Below are positions 45,401 through 53,379 of a stretch of 64,000 nucleotides of DNA, in pieces (the stretch's first letter is position 1; each line of letters starts with the position of its first letter). The notes beneath the pieces were generated by a model, which was given only the letters and a program-made list of their open reading frames with translations, had not been told where the DNA came from and did no database searches. Source of the DNA: Neobacillus niacini (GTDB lineage Bacteria > Bacillota > Bacilli > Bacillales > Cytobacillaceae); contig NZ_JAMBOX010000020.1 in assembly GCF_023715785.1 (NCBI RefSeq), forward strand, positions 1-64,000, given 5' to 3'. The translations under genes and the position numbers were made by a program.

Positions 45401-45576
45401 ATATCATTATCATTTTGCTCAATAGCTAGATCCATTGATAATTGTTGGTTTTTTGGGTTAATGCCGACATCCCGTCTGTACCTAATACGGTCAATATAAG
45501 GTTGTCCAGAAAAAATATCTACCACACTTTTTACAGCATCTGTTTGATATTGTTGTACTTTAAATTTAATTTTCAC
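42478..45576 (-). CDS. Type III restriction enzyme, Res (helicase-endonuclease) subunit
   Basis: A 1,032-residue SF2 translocase. Walker A region DVEMETGTGKTYVYIKTI (about 105-113), VVPSVAIREGVKKTLE, motif II LILDEPQKMGG, motif III NYSATHAH, motif V-VI FSHSALREGWDNPNVFQI and KRQEVGRGLRLSVN. The C-terminal endonuclease motif is YSPDWAIAF followed by FFIAETKG (PD...ETK). It needs Mod to bind its target, and double-strand cleavage occurs when two complexes meet. GTG start with GAGGAGGGG 4-6 bp upstream. It lies 14 bp after Mod in one operon. Confidence 0.93.
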   Translation of the reverse strand: MKIKFKVQQYQTDAVKSVVDIFSGQPYIDRIRYRRDVGINPKNQQLSMDLAIEQNDNDIAAGFKNADLAINDENLLLNIRNMQSRNNIKLSENLVKHLGKCSLDVEMETGTGKTYVYIKTIFELHKKYGWSKFIIVVPSVAIREGVKKTLEITQDHFMEHYGKKARFFVYNSKNLTELDNFSSNAGINVMIINIQAFNTTMKEGGRSKEARRIYEKLDEFGSRRPIDVIQANRPILILDEPQKMGGEKTQKALANFKPLFCLNYSATHAHQHNLVYVLDAVDAYNKRLVKKIEVKGFEVKNLRGTDKYLYLENIIISPKKPPMARIDFEIRYQKSINRETRILSVDDNLYSISNNMEQYRGFHISDIDPIKGTVTFTNGEVLSRGEVVGDVSESDMRRIQIRETIISHFEKEKQLFELGIKTLSLFFIDEVAKYRKYNDDGDEINSEYGEMFEQEYINILNDYVTLEDTPYVKYLQSIEPSKTHTGYFSIDKNGRKVDSTTSRGTDESDDISAYDLILKNKERLLSFKEPVRFIFSHSALREGWDNPNVFQICTLKHGGISPTQKRQEVGRGLRLSVNQHGERMDVERCGSSVHDINMLTVIASEGYKDFVSDLQVGIKEALYDRPTKATQEYFTGKTIIVEGQPVVLDVTKAKSIYRYLIKNDYIDDHDNVTESYRLDLENHCLAPLPVELQSMVEGVHTLIQSVFDESVLDEMIDDANQTKITDNPLNDNFYKKEFQALWNYINRQYAYTVEFDSEELIKKSIQHLNEKLRVTQLKYTVTSGNQIIDLDEHSITRKDSFVEENTRTETLKYAATSKIKYDLVGKIAEGTTLTRRTIVAILSGIESYIFGMFKLNPEEFITKAIRLIKEQKATVIVEHITYDQIAKQYDKDIFTAGKGAIEIKKAFHASKHVQDYVVTDGLAARSVERRFAEDMERANEVCVYAKLPRGFSIPTPVGNYSPDWAIAFNEGTVKHIFFIAETKGSMESMDIRPIEKAKIACAKKLFNEISTSNVKYHEVDSYQTMLDIISGL

Positions 45577-45589
45577 AATAACCCCTCCT

Positions 45590-47527
45590 CTATAAGACCT
45601 TTCTTATAGTGGTCGGGCTATAGGTTTCAAAGATCTGCTCGAAGTTTGTAGCTACACTATCATTAGCCATACTACTGTCACGGAAAGCAGCATAGTATGG
45701 TTGTTTTTTTGCAATCTCAGATATAACCTCACTTGTAATATCTGTATCAAAACAAGCCAATAAGTATCCATTTGCAACATCAAAAACTTTTTTATCTTTA
45801 ATAGATGTTTCCTCAATTTGGCTCGAAAGAAGAACACCAAGATCTAACATTACTTGGAAAAGTAAATCCTCTGGAGTTCGATCCGGTTTAATATTTTCTT
45901 CAAGCGTGAAAAGGTCTCCCTGTCTAAATTCAGAAGGTGTATAATAAACATCTTGCATGTTAGTAGAATCCAGTTTCAATACCCTAAACCCTAAATCTAA
46001 GTCTTGTACTCTATCTTCGCTACCTTCTTTAATATTTTTTCCAGCTCTCATTATACGTTCCTTTGCAAGTTCTGTGATGTAATGTTTTTTATCCAGGCTA
46101 TCTAAAACAGAAATTGCATTTTCAATAATTAATTTTTTATTTGCAGGTGTCTTCTCTAACATTTTGTCGAGGTCTTCCTGTATTTGAACAGCAATAAAAT
46201 GTCTGTTACCATTATCTTCAAGATTACATTCCATAACAGCTTGAGCAATTGTTCCTGAACCACTAAAAAAGTCCAAGATATATTCTCCCGATTGCAGGCC
46301 AAATCCAATCAAGAATTTAATTAAAGAAACAGGTTTTGGATTCGAAAAAACGTCTTTTTTAAAAAGATTGTATACATCATCACTACCCTCGCTAGTTGTA
46401 CCTTTATCATCAATTACTGTTTCAGTTGTAAAGATACTACGTGGTTTTTTTCCTTTGGGTAACCTTTGTTTAAACTGAACTGACCAGCTCTTATCAGTCT
46501 TAACGAACCGAATATCACCAATTTCAAGATCACTGAGAAATCTTTTTTCAGATCGTAACCAACTTATCTGATTACCATCATCATCATACTGTAAAACAGT
46601 TCCATCAGGACAAGTAATAGGGTAATACTGCTTTCCTGACTTTCGCTTAAATGTATCCCAATAGAATTTACTTATCTCATCCTCATCTTTATACCTCTTT
46701 AAATATTCTTCTGAATACATCTCGTAAAAATCTTTTAAGGAATTCTTGTTTCTCGCATAAACAACAATATATTCATGTTCCACAGCAATGTAATTAGAGT
46801 CATTCCCTCCACCTTTTTTACTTTGCCAAACAAGCTCAGCTACAAAGTTATGGTGTCCAAATATCTCATTACAAACCTTTCTTAGATTTTCTATCTCACT
46901 ATCATCTATACTAATAAAAATTACACCATCATCAGTAAGTAAATCCTTTCCTAATTTCAATCGAGGATAAATCATGTTTAGCCAATCTGTATGAAACCTG
47001 CCATTACTTTCGGTATTTTGAACAAGGCGATTACCATACTCATCGAATTGCCCGCTACTACCGAGATAGTCTGACTTGTTTTGTGAAAAATCGTCCTGGT
47101 ATATATAATCATTACCAGTGTTGTACGGAGGGTCGATGTAGATCATTTTCACTTTTCCTAGGTAAGTTTCCTGCAATAATTTTAGTACATCTAAATTATC
47201 ACCCTCTATATATAGGTTTTCAGTATTATCAAAATCAACACTTTCTTCACGATAAGGTCTTAAAGTTTTAGCAATGGGCGCATTTGCTAATAAAACAGAC
47301 ATTTTCTTATCAGGCCATGTGAATTGATATCGTTCATCTGAACCTTCTACTAATACGTCGGATAATTCTTGTTTCAACATATCAAAATCAATTGCATACT
47401 CAATTATAGGGGAACCATCTTCTCGATATTCTTTAATAACTTCAGTCAATGTGTTTGGGAATAGTTCAGCTATTTTTTTTATGTTCACATCAACTTTATT
47501 TATTGAATGCATTTTAAGTTTTTCCAT
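45590..47527 (-). CDS. Type III DNA methyltransferase, Mod subunit
   Basis: A 645-residue DNA adenine N6 methyltransferase. The catalytic motif IV MIYIDPPYNTGNDYI (about residue 132) precedes the AdoMet motif I YILDFFSGSGTIAQAVME (about 417), the beta-class order of type III Mod proteins. The region between them should be the target recognition domain. The ATG at 47527 is 2 bp after the DUF4391 stop, with AAGGAG 7 bp upstream; the frame opens at a TTG two codons earlier. The target sequence cannot be predicted by eye. No simple tract for phase variation is seen. Confidence 0.93.
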   Translation of the reverse strand: MEKLKMHSINKVDVNIKKIAELFPNTLTEVIKEYREDGSPIIEYAIDFDMLKQELSDVLVEGSDERYQFTWPDKKMSVLLANAPIAKTLRPYREESVDFDNTENLYIEGDNLDVLKLLQETYLGKVKMIYIDPPYNTGNDYIYQDDFSQNKSDYLGSSGQFDEYGNRLVQNTESNGRFHTDWLNMIYPRLKLGKDLLTDDGVIFISIDDSEIENLRKVCNEIFGHHNFVAELVWQSKKGGGNDSNYIAVEHEYIVVYARNKNSLKDFYEMYSEEYLKRYKDEDEISKFYWDTFKRKSGKQYYPITCPDGTVLQYDDDGNQISWLRSEKRFLSDLEIGDIRFVKTDKSWSVQFKQRLPKGKKPRSIFTTETVIDDKGTTSEGSDDVYNLFKKDVFSNPKPVSLIKFLIGFGLQSGEYILDFFSGSGTIAQAVMECNLEDNGNRHFIAVQIQEDLDKMLEKTPANKKLIIENAISVLDSLDKKHYITELAKERIMRAGKNIKEGSEDRVQDLDLGFRVLKLDSTNMQDVYYTPSEFRQGDLFTLEENIKPDRTPEDLLFQVMLDLGVLLSSQIEETSIKDKKVFDVANGYLLACFDTDITSEVISEIAKKQPYYAAFRDSSMANDSVATNFEQIFETYSPTTIRKVL

Positions 47528-47529
47528 CT

Positions 47530-48156
47530 TCAATCTCCTTTTTCCTCAACTAACTTCCTTTTTAATTCTTGCATTTTAGAGTAGAGTTCAAATCGCTTTT
47601 TTGGCTGTCTTTCATTACGCGAGGCTTTCTCTAACTTCTCTACTTCTTTCTGTAATTTTAAAATTTTCTCTTGTCGCTCTAATCTTTCAGATATTTTGAT
47701 ATTATCCTGAGGAATTTTTATATCCTCTTTAATGGCGATTTGTTCAACAATTCCATTCCAAACTGAGTCTAGATTAAGACCATTTACATCTAGTGAAATA
47801 TCTTGTTCCGGAATCCATTCCGTTTTATATATTTTCTTATAATAAATTGATAACTGAACCTGCTCCTGATATTTTAATACAAAAATAAGCTTATGAGCAT
47901 TCTGTCTTGCTATATTCTCAACTATTCGATAATCAAACTCCTTCTTCTTGAGTTCGAGTGAAAGCACTAAGATTTCAACTACCTCTTCACCTTTTTCAAG
48001 GTTTAACGTATCAGGAGCTAATTTATACTCTAACATGATTCGTTTTATATCAGAAACGAATTTCTCCCGCATGTCGTTTTTTAGTGTAAGGTGTTTGTAA
48101 AAAGCTTCCTTCGGCATAATACGCCCAACCTCGGCTTTTTTTGGGAATGTTAACAT
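47530..48156 (-). CDS. DUF4391 protein of the extended type III system
   Basis: A 208-residue protein with the DUF4391 pattern (FPKKAEVGRIMPKEAFYKHL, then KLIFVLKYQEQVQLSIYYKK, TEWI) and a C-terminal coiled coil (LERQEKILKLQKEVEKLEKA). DUF4391 genes recur between SNF2-type helicase and Mod genes in such operons; a role in complex assembly is likely but not shown. The ATG at 48156 (MLTFPKK) overlaps the helicase end by 7 bp; the open frame begins seven codons earlier. Confidence 0.82.
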   Translation of the reverse strand: MLTFPKKAEVGRIMPKEAFYKHLTLKNDMREKFVSDIKRIMLEYKLAPDTLNLEKGEEVVEILVLSLELKKKEFDYRIVENIARQNAHKLIFVLKYQEQVQLSIYYKKIYKTEWIPEQDISLDVNGLNLDSVWNGIVEQIAIKEDIKIPQDNIKISERLERQEKILKLQKEVEKLEKASRNERQPKKRFELYSKMQELKRKLVEEKGD

Positions 48157-51100
48157 TTTAACACCACCATAAAACAAATAAGCTCAAAATCATCAAGACC
48201 AGAAATTGTATCAGTTAAGAAAGTAGTTTGGCCCGTTCCAAAAAAACTGTCTAAATCGCTTTCTTCCTTAACACTTATTATGGATCCAATTGCTGCATGT
48301 AATAAATACGATATACTTTTCATATTCTTGCCATCATTAGTTTCTTTGTTAAATACATGGCAAGCTTTCATATCAGGTTCCTTTTTGTCGCGAGTTAAAT
48401 ATCTCATTAGATCCAAAATTGCTTTTGGTTCAAGATGATTGGTAACAACCTCACCATCTTCCGAGATATACACTATATAGAATGGATGAAGACGATTATG
48501 ACTTTCTCCGTCCCCTATCTTATTTGTGTTTTTTAATACAAAGATAACTCCTGGCGTTTCACCTGTGACAACCGCATGAATTCCAAGTGGAGTTCTGTCT
48601 AGGTTCGGATTTTCTTTAATAAACGCAAGTAAATCCATACGAAACTCATTTAAGCCAAGATCCATAATTGAGATACCGGTTGTCATCTCTTCAAGATCAA
48701 CTACTTCATTTTGAAGTTTTTCTAGTTGTTTTCTTCTATAAATTAAGTCTCCATTTTCATCCTGATTGATATAATCGTCATCACCTGTTGATGTCATAAC
48801 AGAGATACGCATCCTAGATTCTACTCGACTTTTTAAATTAATATAGTCATCTAGTGTTATATCTGGCCAAAAGTTGACTAACTGTATTACGGAGTTTCTA
48901 CTTCCGATACGATCTATACGCCCAAAACGTTGGATAATTCGAACAGGGTTCCAATGTATGTCATAATTTATACAATAATCACAATCCTGTAAATTCTGGC
49001 CTTCTGAAATACAATCTGTCGCGATTAAAATGTCTATATCATTTTGATCATTTGGCATTACTAGCGCTTTGTCTTTTGAAACAGGTGAAAAACAAGTTAG
49101 AATAGTATTCATATCATTAGGAAACTTAGTAATAGTAGTTTTACCCTCAATGGAGCCTGTAATTAATGCACTATTTAGGCCGAATTTTTTCTTTGCATAA
49201 CCACTTACATTTTCAAATAAATATTCGGCTGTATCAGAAAACGCCGTAAAAACAATAACCTTTTTGTTACCCTTATTTATAGGATTACTAATCTTACGAC
49301 CAATAACGTCTAAAAGTTCATTCAGCTTACAATCATATTCTGGAGTAATATCCTCAACCATTAGAATCAATAACTCTAGAATTTCTTTATCAGCAATAAG
49401 ATCCTGTTGCCAGGATAAATAATCCATATCGTTTATATCAATTCTATATTTCTTCCCGACTGTAAATAAATCTATATTCTGGTCATCTAGATCGAACTCA
49501 TCGTAGTCGCTATAATCTCTGACATTAATATCCATGTTAGAACGAAATTCCTTTATTACATTCAATGTCTCTGTTATTTGATTATATATACGCTTTACTG
49601 TTAATTTAAAGGAATGCACCGAACTTTCCATCCGCTTTAACAAATTGATACTCATTAAACGTCGAATTCCTTCTTCACGTCCACTTTGAGATAGGCGGTT
49701 GCTATCTTCCGAATCCAAATCAATATAATTACTTAATCTACTTGGCAGAATATAATTTGTTGGCGTATATAAAGAAAGGTTTAACTGAGAAAGTTGGTCA
49801 TATATCTGTTCATAGTTAATGGCATTATTTAAAGTAGTTAACTTCGGACGTTTAGAAATAGGTTCATTGCGGTTTGGGAAACTACCGATTTCTGAAGTAT
49901 CATAGTAACGTTGAATGTGTTTCCTTGATCTGGCAATTGTGACACTATCAAGCACTTCAAAAAAATCAAAATCTAACTGTTTCAGCAATGAGTTTGTTGT
50001 CCGTGTTTCAGGTGGTTGTTTACTCCATGAGTTATATATCTTCTGCGCTTGTCTAAAAATTGTATCAATATCTGTTTTAGTATCAAGCTTTTCATTGATT
50101 AAGTCCGAATGACCTTCATATGCAAGGGCCAATTGATTACGCAAGTCAAAAAATCGGTTGTTTACAGGAGTTGCCGATAACATTAAAACTTTTGTTTTCA
50201 CACCTGGTTTAATCACTTTATTAAGTAACCTTAAATATCGGTTTTCTTTTTCTCCATATTCCCCAGATGTAGCACCACCATTACGAAAATTATGAGATTC
50301 ATCAATTACTACTAAATCATAATTTCCCCAGTTTATGCGATCCAGAGGCAGTCCAATCACGGATTCACCTTTTTCTCGTGACAAGTCTGTGTGAAAAAGA
50401 ACATCATATCTCAAACGGTCTTTAGAAAGAGGATTGTTAATTAGATTTCCTCTGTATGTAATCCAGTTATCTTTTAGCTTCTTTGGACAAAGTACAAGGA
50501 CGTTTTTATTACGATTTTCATAATATTTTATGACTGCTAAAGAGGTGAAAGTTTTACCAAGACCAACGCTATCCGCTAGGATACACCCATTATATTGTTC
50601 TAATTTATTTATAATTGCTAGTGCAGCATCCTTCTGAAAATTGTATAGTTTTTTCCATACAATACTCTCTTTAAACCCAGTAGCTTCGTTTGGTAATACA
50701 TCCTCTGTTATGTCTTCTAAAAACTCATTAAAAATGTTATATAGAGTCATAAAATATATTAACTCAGGCGAATTTTCTTGGTAGACAGTAGAAATGATCT
50801 CTATTACTTGTTCAGTGACATCTTGAAGACGGCCTTTGTCATGCCAAACGTCATTAAACAGTCGAATGTATTCGTTACTAAAAGGAGCACTAAATTTATT
50901 TATCATATTATAAACATTGTTCCCTCGTTCACAACCTATATCTACTGTTGTAAATCCATTTAAAGGCATATAGGTAATTTGCTTTTCATCAGATTGGACA
51001 TTAAGAAACCCACCCATACTATCCTGTGTAGAATTGCTTTTAAAGGTAACCTTTTTTTGAATCCATTCTGCGCATTCACGAGCAATAGACTTTTGCGTTA

Positions 51101-51383
51101 ATTCATTTCTTAATTTAACTTCAAACTCGGTACCATATATACTTGTTTCTCTCTTTAATCTTGGTATGTAAAACTCCCGGCGCTCTTTTGGGAATTTTTC
51201 AGTAACAAAAGTAGGAGAAGTAAAGATAAATTCCAAAGAATCTATATCTTTTAATTGTGTTTTTAATTCTTGATAAGCATATATAGAAAAATAAGCTGCT
51301 GCGATAGAAATACGACTCCCAGGAGTAATCTCTTTGACAAGATCATCTTTAACAATTTTTGTAGTGTTGTTAAAAATCTCCAT
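48150..51383 (-). CDS. SNF2-type helicase of the extended type III system
   Basis: A 1,077-residue DNA translocase. The N-terminal 230 residues resemble a PLD-like fold (SRISIAAAYFSIYAYQELKT, LEFIFTSPTFVTEKF), though I see no HKD catalytic motif. Helicase motifs: Walker A region CILADSVGLGKTFTSLAV (about 270-280), VLVLCPKKLKDNW, DEXH box VVIDESHNFRN, VLMLSATPVNN, ATDCISEGQNLQDC and IQRFGRIDRIGS. ATG at 51383 with AAGGAGGAC upstream. It starts the operon helicase, DUF4391, Mod, Res, overlapping the next gene. It may control or extend the restriction complex. Confidence 0.85.
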   Translation of the reverse strand: MEIFNNTTKIVKDDLVKEITPGSRISIAAAYFSIYAYQELKTQLKDIDSLEFIFTSPTFVTEKFPKERREFYIPRLKRETSIYGTEFEVKLRNELTQKSIARECAEWIQKKVTFKSNSTQDSMGGFLNVQSDEKQITYMPLNGFTTVDIGCERGNNVYNMINKFSAPFSNEYIRLFNDVWHDKGRLQDVTEQVIEIISTVYQENSPELIYFMTLYNIFNEFLEDITEDVLPNEATGFKESIVWKKLYNFQKDAALAIINKLEQYNGCILADSVGLGKTFTSLAVIKYYENRNKNVLVLCPKKLKDNWITYRGNLINNPLSKDRLRYDVLFHTDLSREKGESVIGLPLDRINWGNYDLVVIDESHNFRNGGATSGEYGEKENRYLRLLNKVIKPGVKTKVLMLSATPVNNRFFDLRNQLALAYEGHSDLINEKLDTKTDIDTIFRQAQKIYNSWSKQPPETRTTNSLLKQLDFDFFEVLDSVTIARSRKHIQRYYDTSEIGSFPNRNEPISKRPKLTTLNNAINYEQIYDQLSQLNLSLYTPTNYILPSRLSNYIDLDSEDSNRLSQSGREEGIRRLMSINLLKRMESSVHSFKLTVKRIYNQITETLNVIKEFRSNMDINVRDYSDYDEFDLDDQNIDLFTVGKKYRIDINDMDYLSWQQDLIADKEILELLILMVEDITPEYDCKLNELLDVIGRKISNPINKGNKKVIVFTAFSDTAEYLFENVSGYAKKKFGLNSALITGSIEGKTTITKFPNDMNTILTCFSPVSKDKALVMPNDQNDIDILIATDCISEGQNLQDCDYCINYDIHWNPVRIIQRFGRIDRIGSRNSVIQLVNFWPDITLDDYINLKSRVESRMRISVMTSTGDDDYINQDENGDLIYRRKQLEKLQNEVVDLEEMTTGISIMDLGLNEFRMDLLAFIKENPNLDRTPLGIHAVVTGETPGVIFVLKNTNKIGDGESHNRLHPFYIVYISEDGEVVTNHLEPKAILDLMRYLTRDKKEPDMKACHVFNKETNDGKNMKSISYLLHAAIGSIISVKEESDLDSFFGTGQTTFLTDTISGLDDFELICFMVVLKC

Positions 51384-51578
51384 AATCAAGTCCTCCTTTA
51401 TCCGGATAAATAGTTACCACCATTATAACAAATATCAAGTGAACTTTATCCAGTTTATAGGAAATCTATTAGCATATATAACGACAAAAAATTATAGATG
51501 AATGTTCTATTATTTGTATAAACCTACGGTAATTTGTCTACAATGCTTAATAAATAAACGGTCACATGAATAGCGAGG

Positions 51579-51592
51579 TATACCACGCTATC
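51579..51592. repeat. Near-palindrome beside the serine recombinases (candidate attachment or crossover site)
   Basis: At 51571-51592 the arms ATAGCG and CGCTAT flank GGTATACC with one base each side, so 20 of 22 positions are palindromic around a central AT. Serine recombinase sites have this form. It lies 30 bp beyond the terminator of the recombinase genes. The right half, TATACCACGCTATC, is repeated exactly at 27809-27822. The role is inferred. Confidence 0.4.
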
Positions 51593-51613
51593 TGTACAAC
51601 CGTACTCTTAACT

Positions 51614-51640
51614 TGAAAAAGCCTTGATATCAAGGCCTTC
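51614..51640 (-). terminator. Terminator after the serine recombinase operon
   Basis: On the minus strand, AAGGCCTTGATATCAAGGCTT followed by TTTC: a perfect GCCTTGAT/ATCAAGGC palindrome with a T run, about 60 bp after the recombinase stop. Confidence 0.75.
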
Positions 51641-51699
51641 CCAAGATTGCACTTTTTACTTTTTTGTTTGACTTAAATTTTCTACGGTAATTTGAACAC

Positions 51700-53379
51700 T
51701 TACATAGCTAAATCTGCGGTAGTGTGACTAATCCATTTTTCGAGGTCAACAAAAGGAGTTAGCTTGTACTGAATAGCTGCATTATTAGTAGAGAGGTTCA
51801 ATTCAACTTTTTCAATAAAGAATAGAGATAGGCTTCGCAATTCTAGTTCGCTTAAGGAGTTATTTTTAAGATCAAAAAATCTGGAAAAGAGTGTTTCCAA
51901 CTCATTGACATCAAGTATTTGCTCTATTTGGTCCAATAACTTTCCTAATTCCGTCTCTTTTTCAGACAAAAAATTTTGTGTTATAGCAATAGAATTAGCA
52001 AATTCTCTCTCAGCCAAGTCAGTACTATATAGAACATAGCGTTCTTGTTCTTTTACGTGTTGAAGAGTCTTATTAACGTTATCTTGTTTTTGTTTCAATA
52101 TCTTTTTCCAACTCTTCAATGTACTTATTACTTCTCTTTTCATTACTGCACTGTTCTTGGAAATATGTTCAAAAAATTTTTCGAGCACAATTTCATGTAC
52201 CTTTTTAACTTCAACATATTTTTTGCAATACACACATCGGTAAACTAGCTTTTCCCTTTTACTTTTGCCTGGTGTAAAATTCTTTGAAATTAGTGGTACT
52301 TCACAATTCTTACATACCAATAAATCTTTAAGTGTAAATGGTGTATCCATGTTTCTGCCAAATTGATTCTTAAAGCTCTTCATCTGTTTTACGATACCTG
52401 CTAGGTGCTGAGGAATAATTGGCTCATGAAAGTTTTCAAATAAATCAAACTGACCTAGTTCTTTTCGAGCACTATTAGTATGACTTTTGCGGACGTTCCA
52501 TGTTAAATGTCCTTGATAAAAGAGATTTTGTAAAATTTTATCAATCATGGAGGCAACCCATGCTTTACCCTTTGGTGAAAGAATATCACATTCATTTAAA
52601 TAAGTAGCAATGAACTTATTACTATACCCCCAGCTGGACAAGTAGTAAATGAGGTAAACAATGTCAGCTTTTTGATCACTGTTATCAATACTTATCTCGC
52701 CATCTTTATCTTTCACGTATCCATATGGAAGAGCAGCTCCAGGCCGAATAGGTTTTTGACCATCTGAAGGGTCTAGGCAATTTTGTTGATAGCGAACGGT
52801 TCTATCTTTTTTATATTCAGACTCATTTCTATAAATTAATAATTTGGCTTGAATATGGGGGTTACTAGGGTCCCATTCATCAGGTTCTGTAGTACTAAAA
52901 AACTTTATTGTTGCTTTTGTCTCTTTTAATGGATAATATACTTCCTTAACAAAATCATTCACTTGACGACTAACACGACTTTCCTCACAAAAGAAGATTG
53001 CTCCTAAAAAGTTCTCTGATGAAGCACTTGCATAAAGGACTCTCATCCAAGGTCTGTTTAATGCCGTTTTATGTGTGGCTGAAACCGCTTTATCCATACA
53101 CCAAAGGATAATCTGGTAACCTTCTAGTTGCGCCTTATTTTCTATTTGTCTTTTTTGAATAGCTATTGAGTTATTATCATCTTGCTTTTTATCAGAATAT
53201 CGGATATAACCAATTGCCGGCTTAATATTTGGTTCAAGAACTAATCCTTTAATCGGTGGCATACAAAGATCATACTCTAATGGGCCAATGATATCTTTTA
53301 TGATATCTTTAAACTCTTGTTGAAGTACGAGTAGCCTATCTAGATTACTCACCTTTGGTTTGTTCCTTACATTAGACAA
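51700..53379 (-). CDS. Large serine recombinase, second of a tandem pair
   Basis: A 559-residue site-specific recombinase. After an unusual 55-residue N-terminal extension, the resolvase-type catalytic domain starts AIGYIRYSDKKQDDNN, with the nucleophile at Ser62. Conserved Arg residues are in ESRVSRQVNDFV. The recombinase domain contains KPIRPGAALPYGYV. A zinc ribbon follows (CKNCEVPL, CVYCKKYVE, about 350-380) and then a coiled coil. It starts at TTG (53379), within GGAGGAGAG spacing, and overlaps the first recombinase gene by 8 bp. It is possibly a paired recombinase in the manner of CcrA/CcrB. Confidence 0.88.
   Translation of the reverse strand: MSNVRNKPKVSNLDRLLVLQQEFKDIIKDIIGPLEYDLCMPPIKGLVLEPNIKPAIGYIRYSDKKQDDNNSIAIQKRQIENKAQLEGYQIILWCMDKAVSATHKTALNRPWMRVLYASASSENFLGAIFFCEESRVSRQVNDFVKEVYYPLKETKATIKFFSTTEPDEWDPSNPHIQAKLLIYRNESEYKKDRTVRYQQNCLDPSDGQKPIRPGAALPYGYVKDKDGEISIDNSDQKADIVYLIYYLSSWGYSNKFIATYLNECDILSPKGKAWVASMIDKILQNLFYQGHLTWNVRKSHTNSARKELGQFDLFENFHEPIIPQHLAGIVKQMKSFKNQFGRNMDTPFTLKDLLVCKNCEVPLISKNFTPGKSKREKLVYRCVYCKKYVEVKKVHEIVLEKFFEHISKNSAVMKREVISTLKSWKKILKQKQDNVNKTLQHVKEQERYVLYSTDLAEREFANSIAITQNFLSEKETELGKLLDQIEQILDVNELETLFSRFFDLKNNSLSELELRSLSLFFIEKVELNLSTNNAAIQYKLTPFVDLEKWISHTTADLAM

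Noticed and set aside
42478..51383. DISARM or BREX system
   Set aside because: Helicase and methyltransferase are present but no DUF1998 (DrmB), DrmC nuclease, PglZ or BrxC-like protein was seen. Mod/Res point to type III instead.
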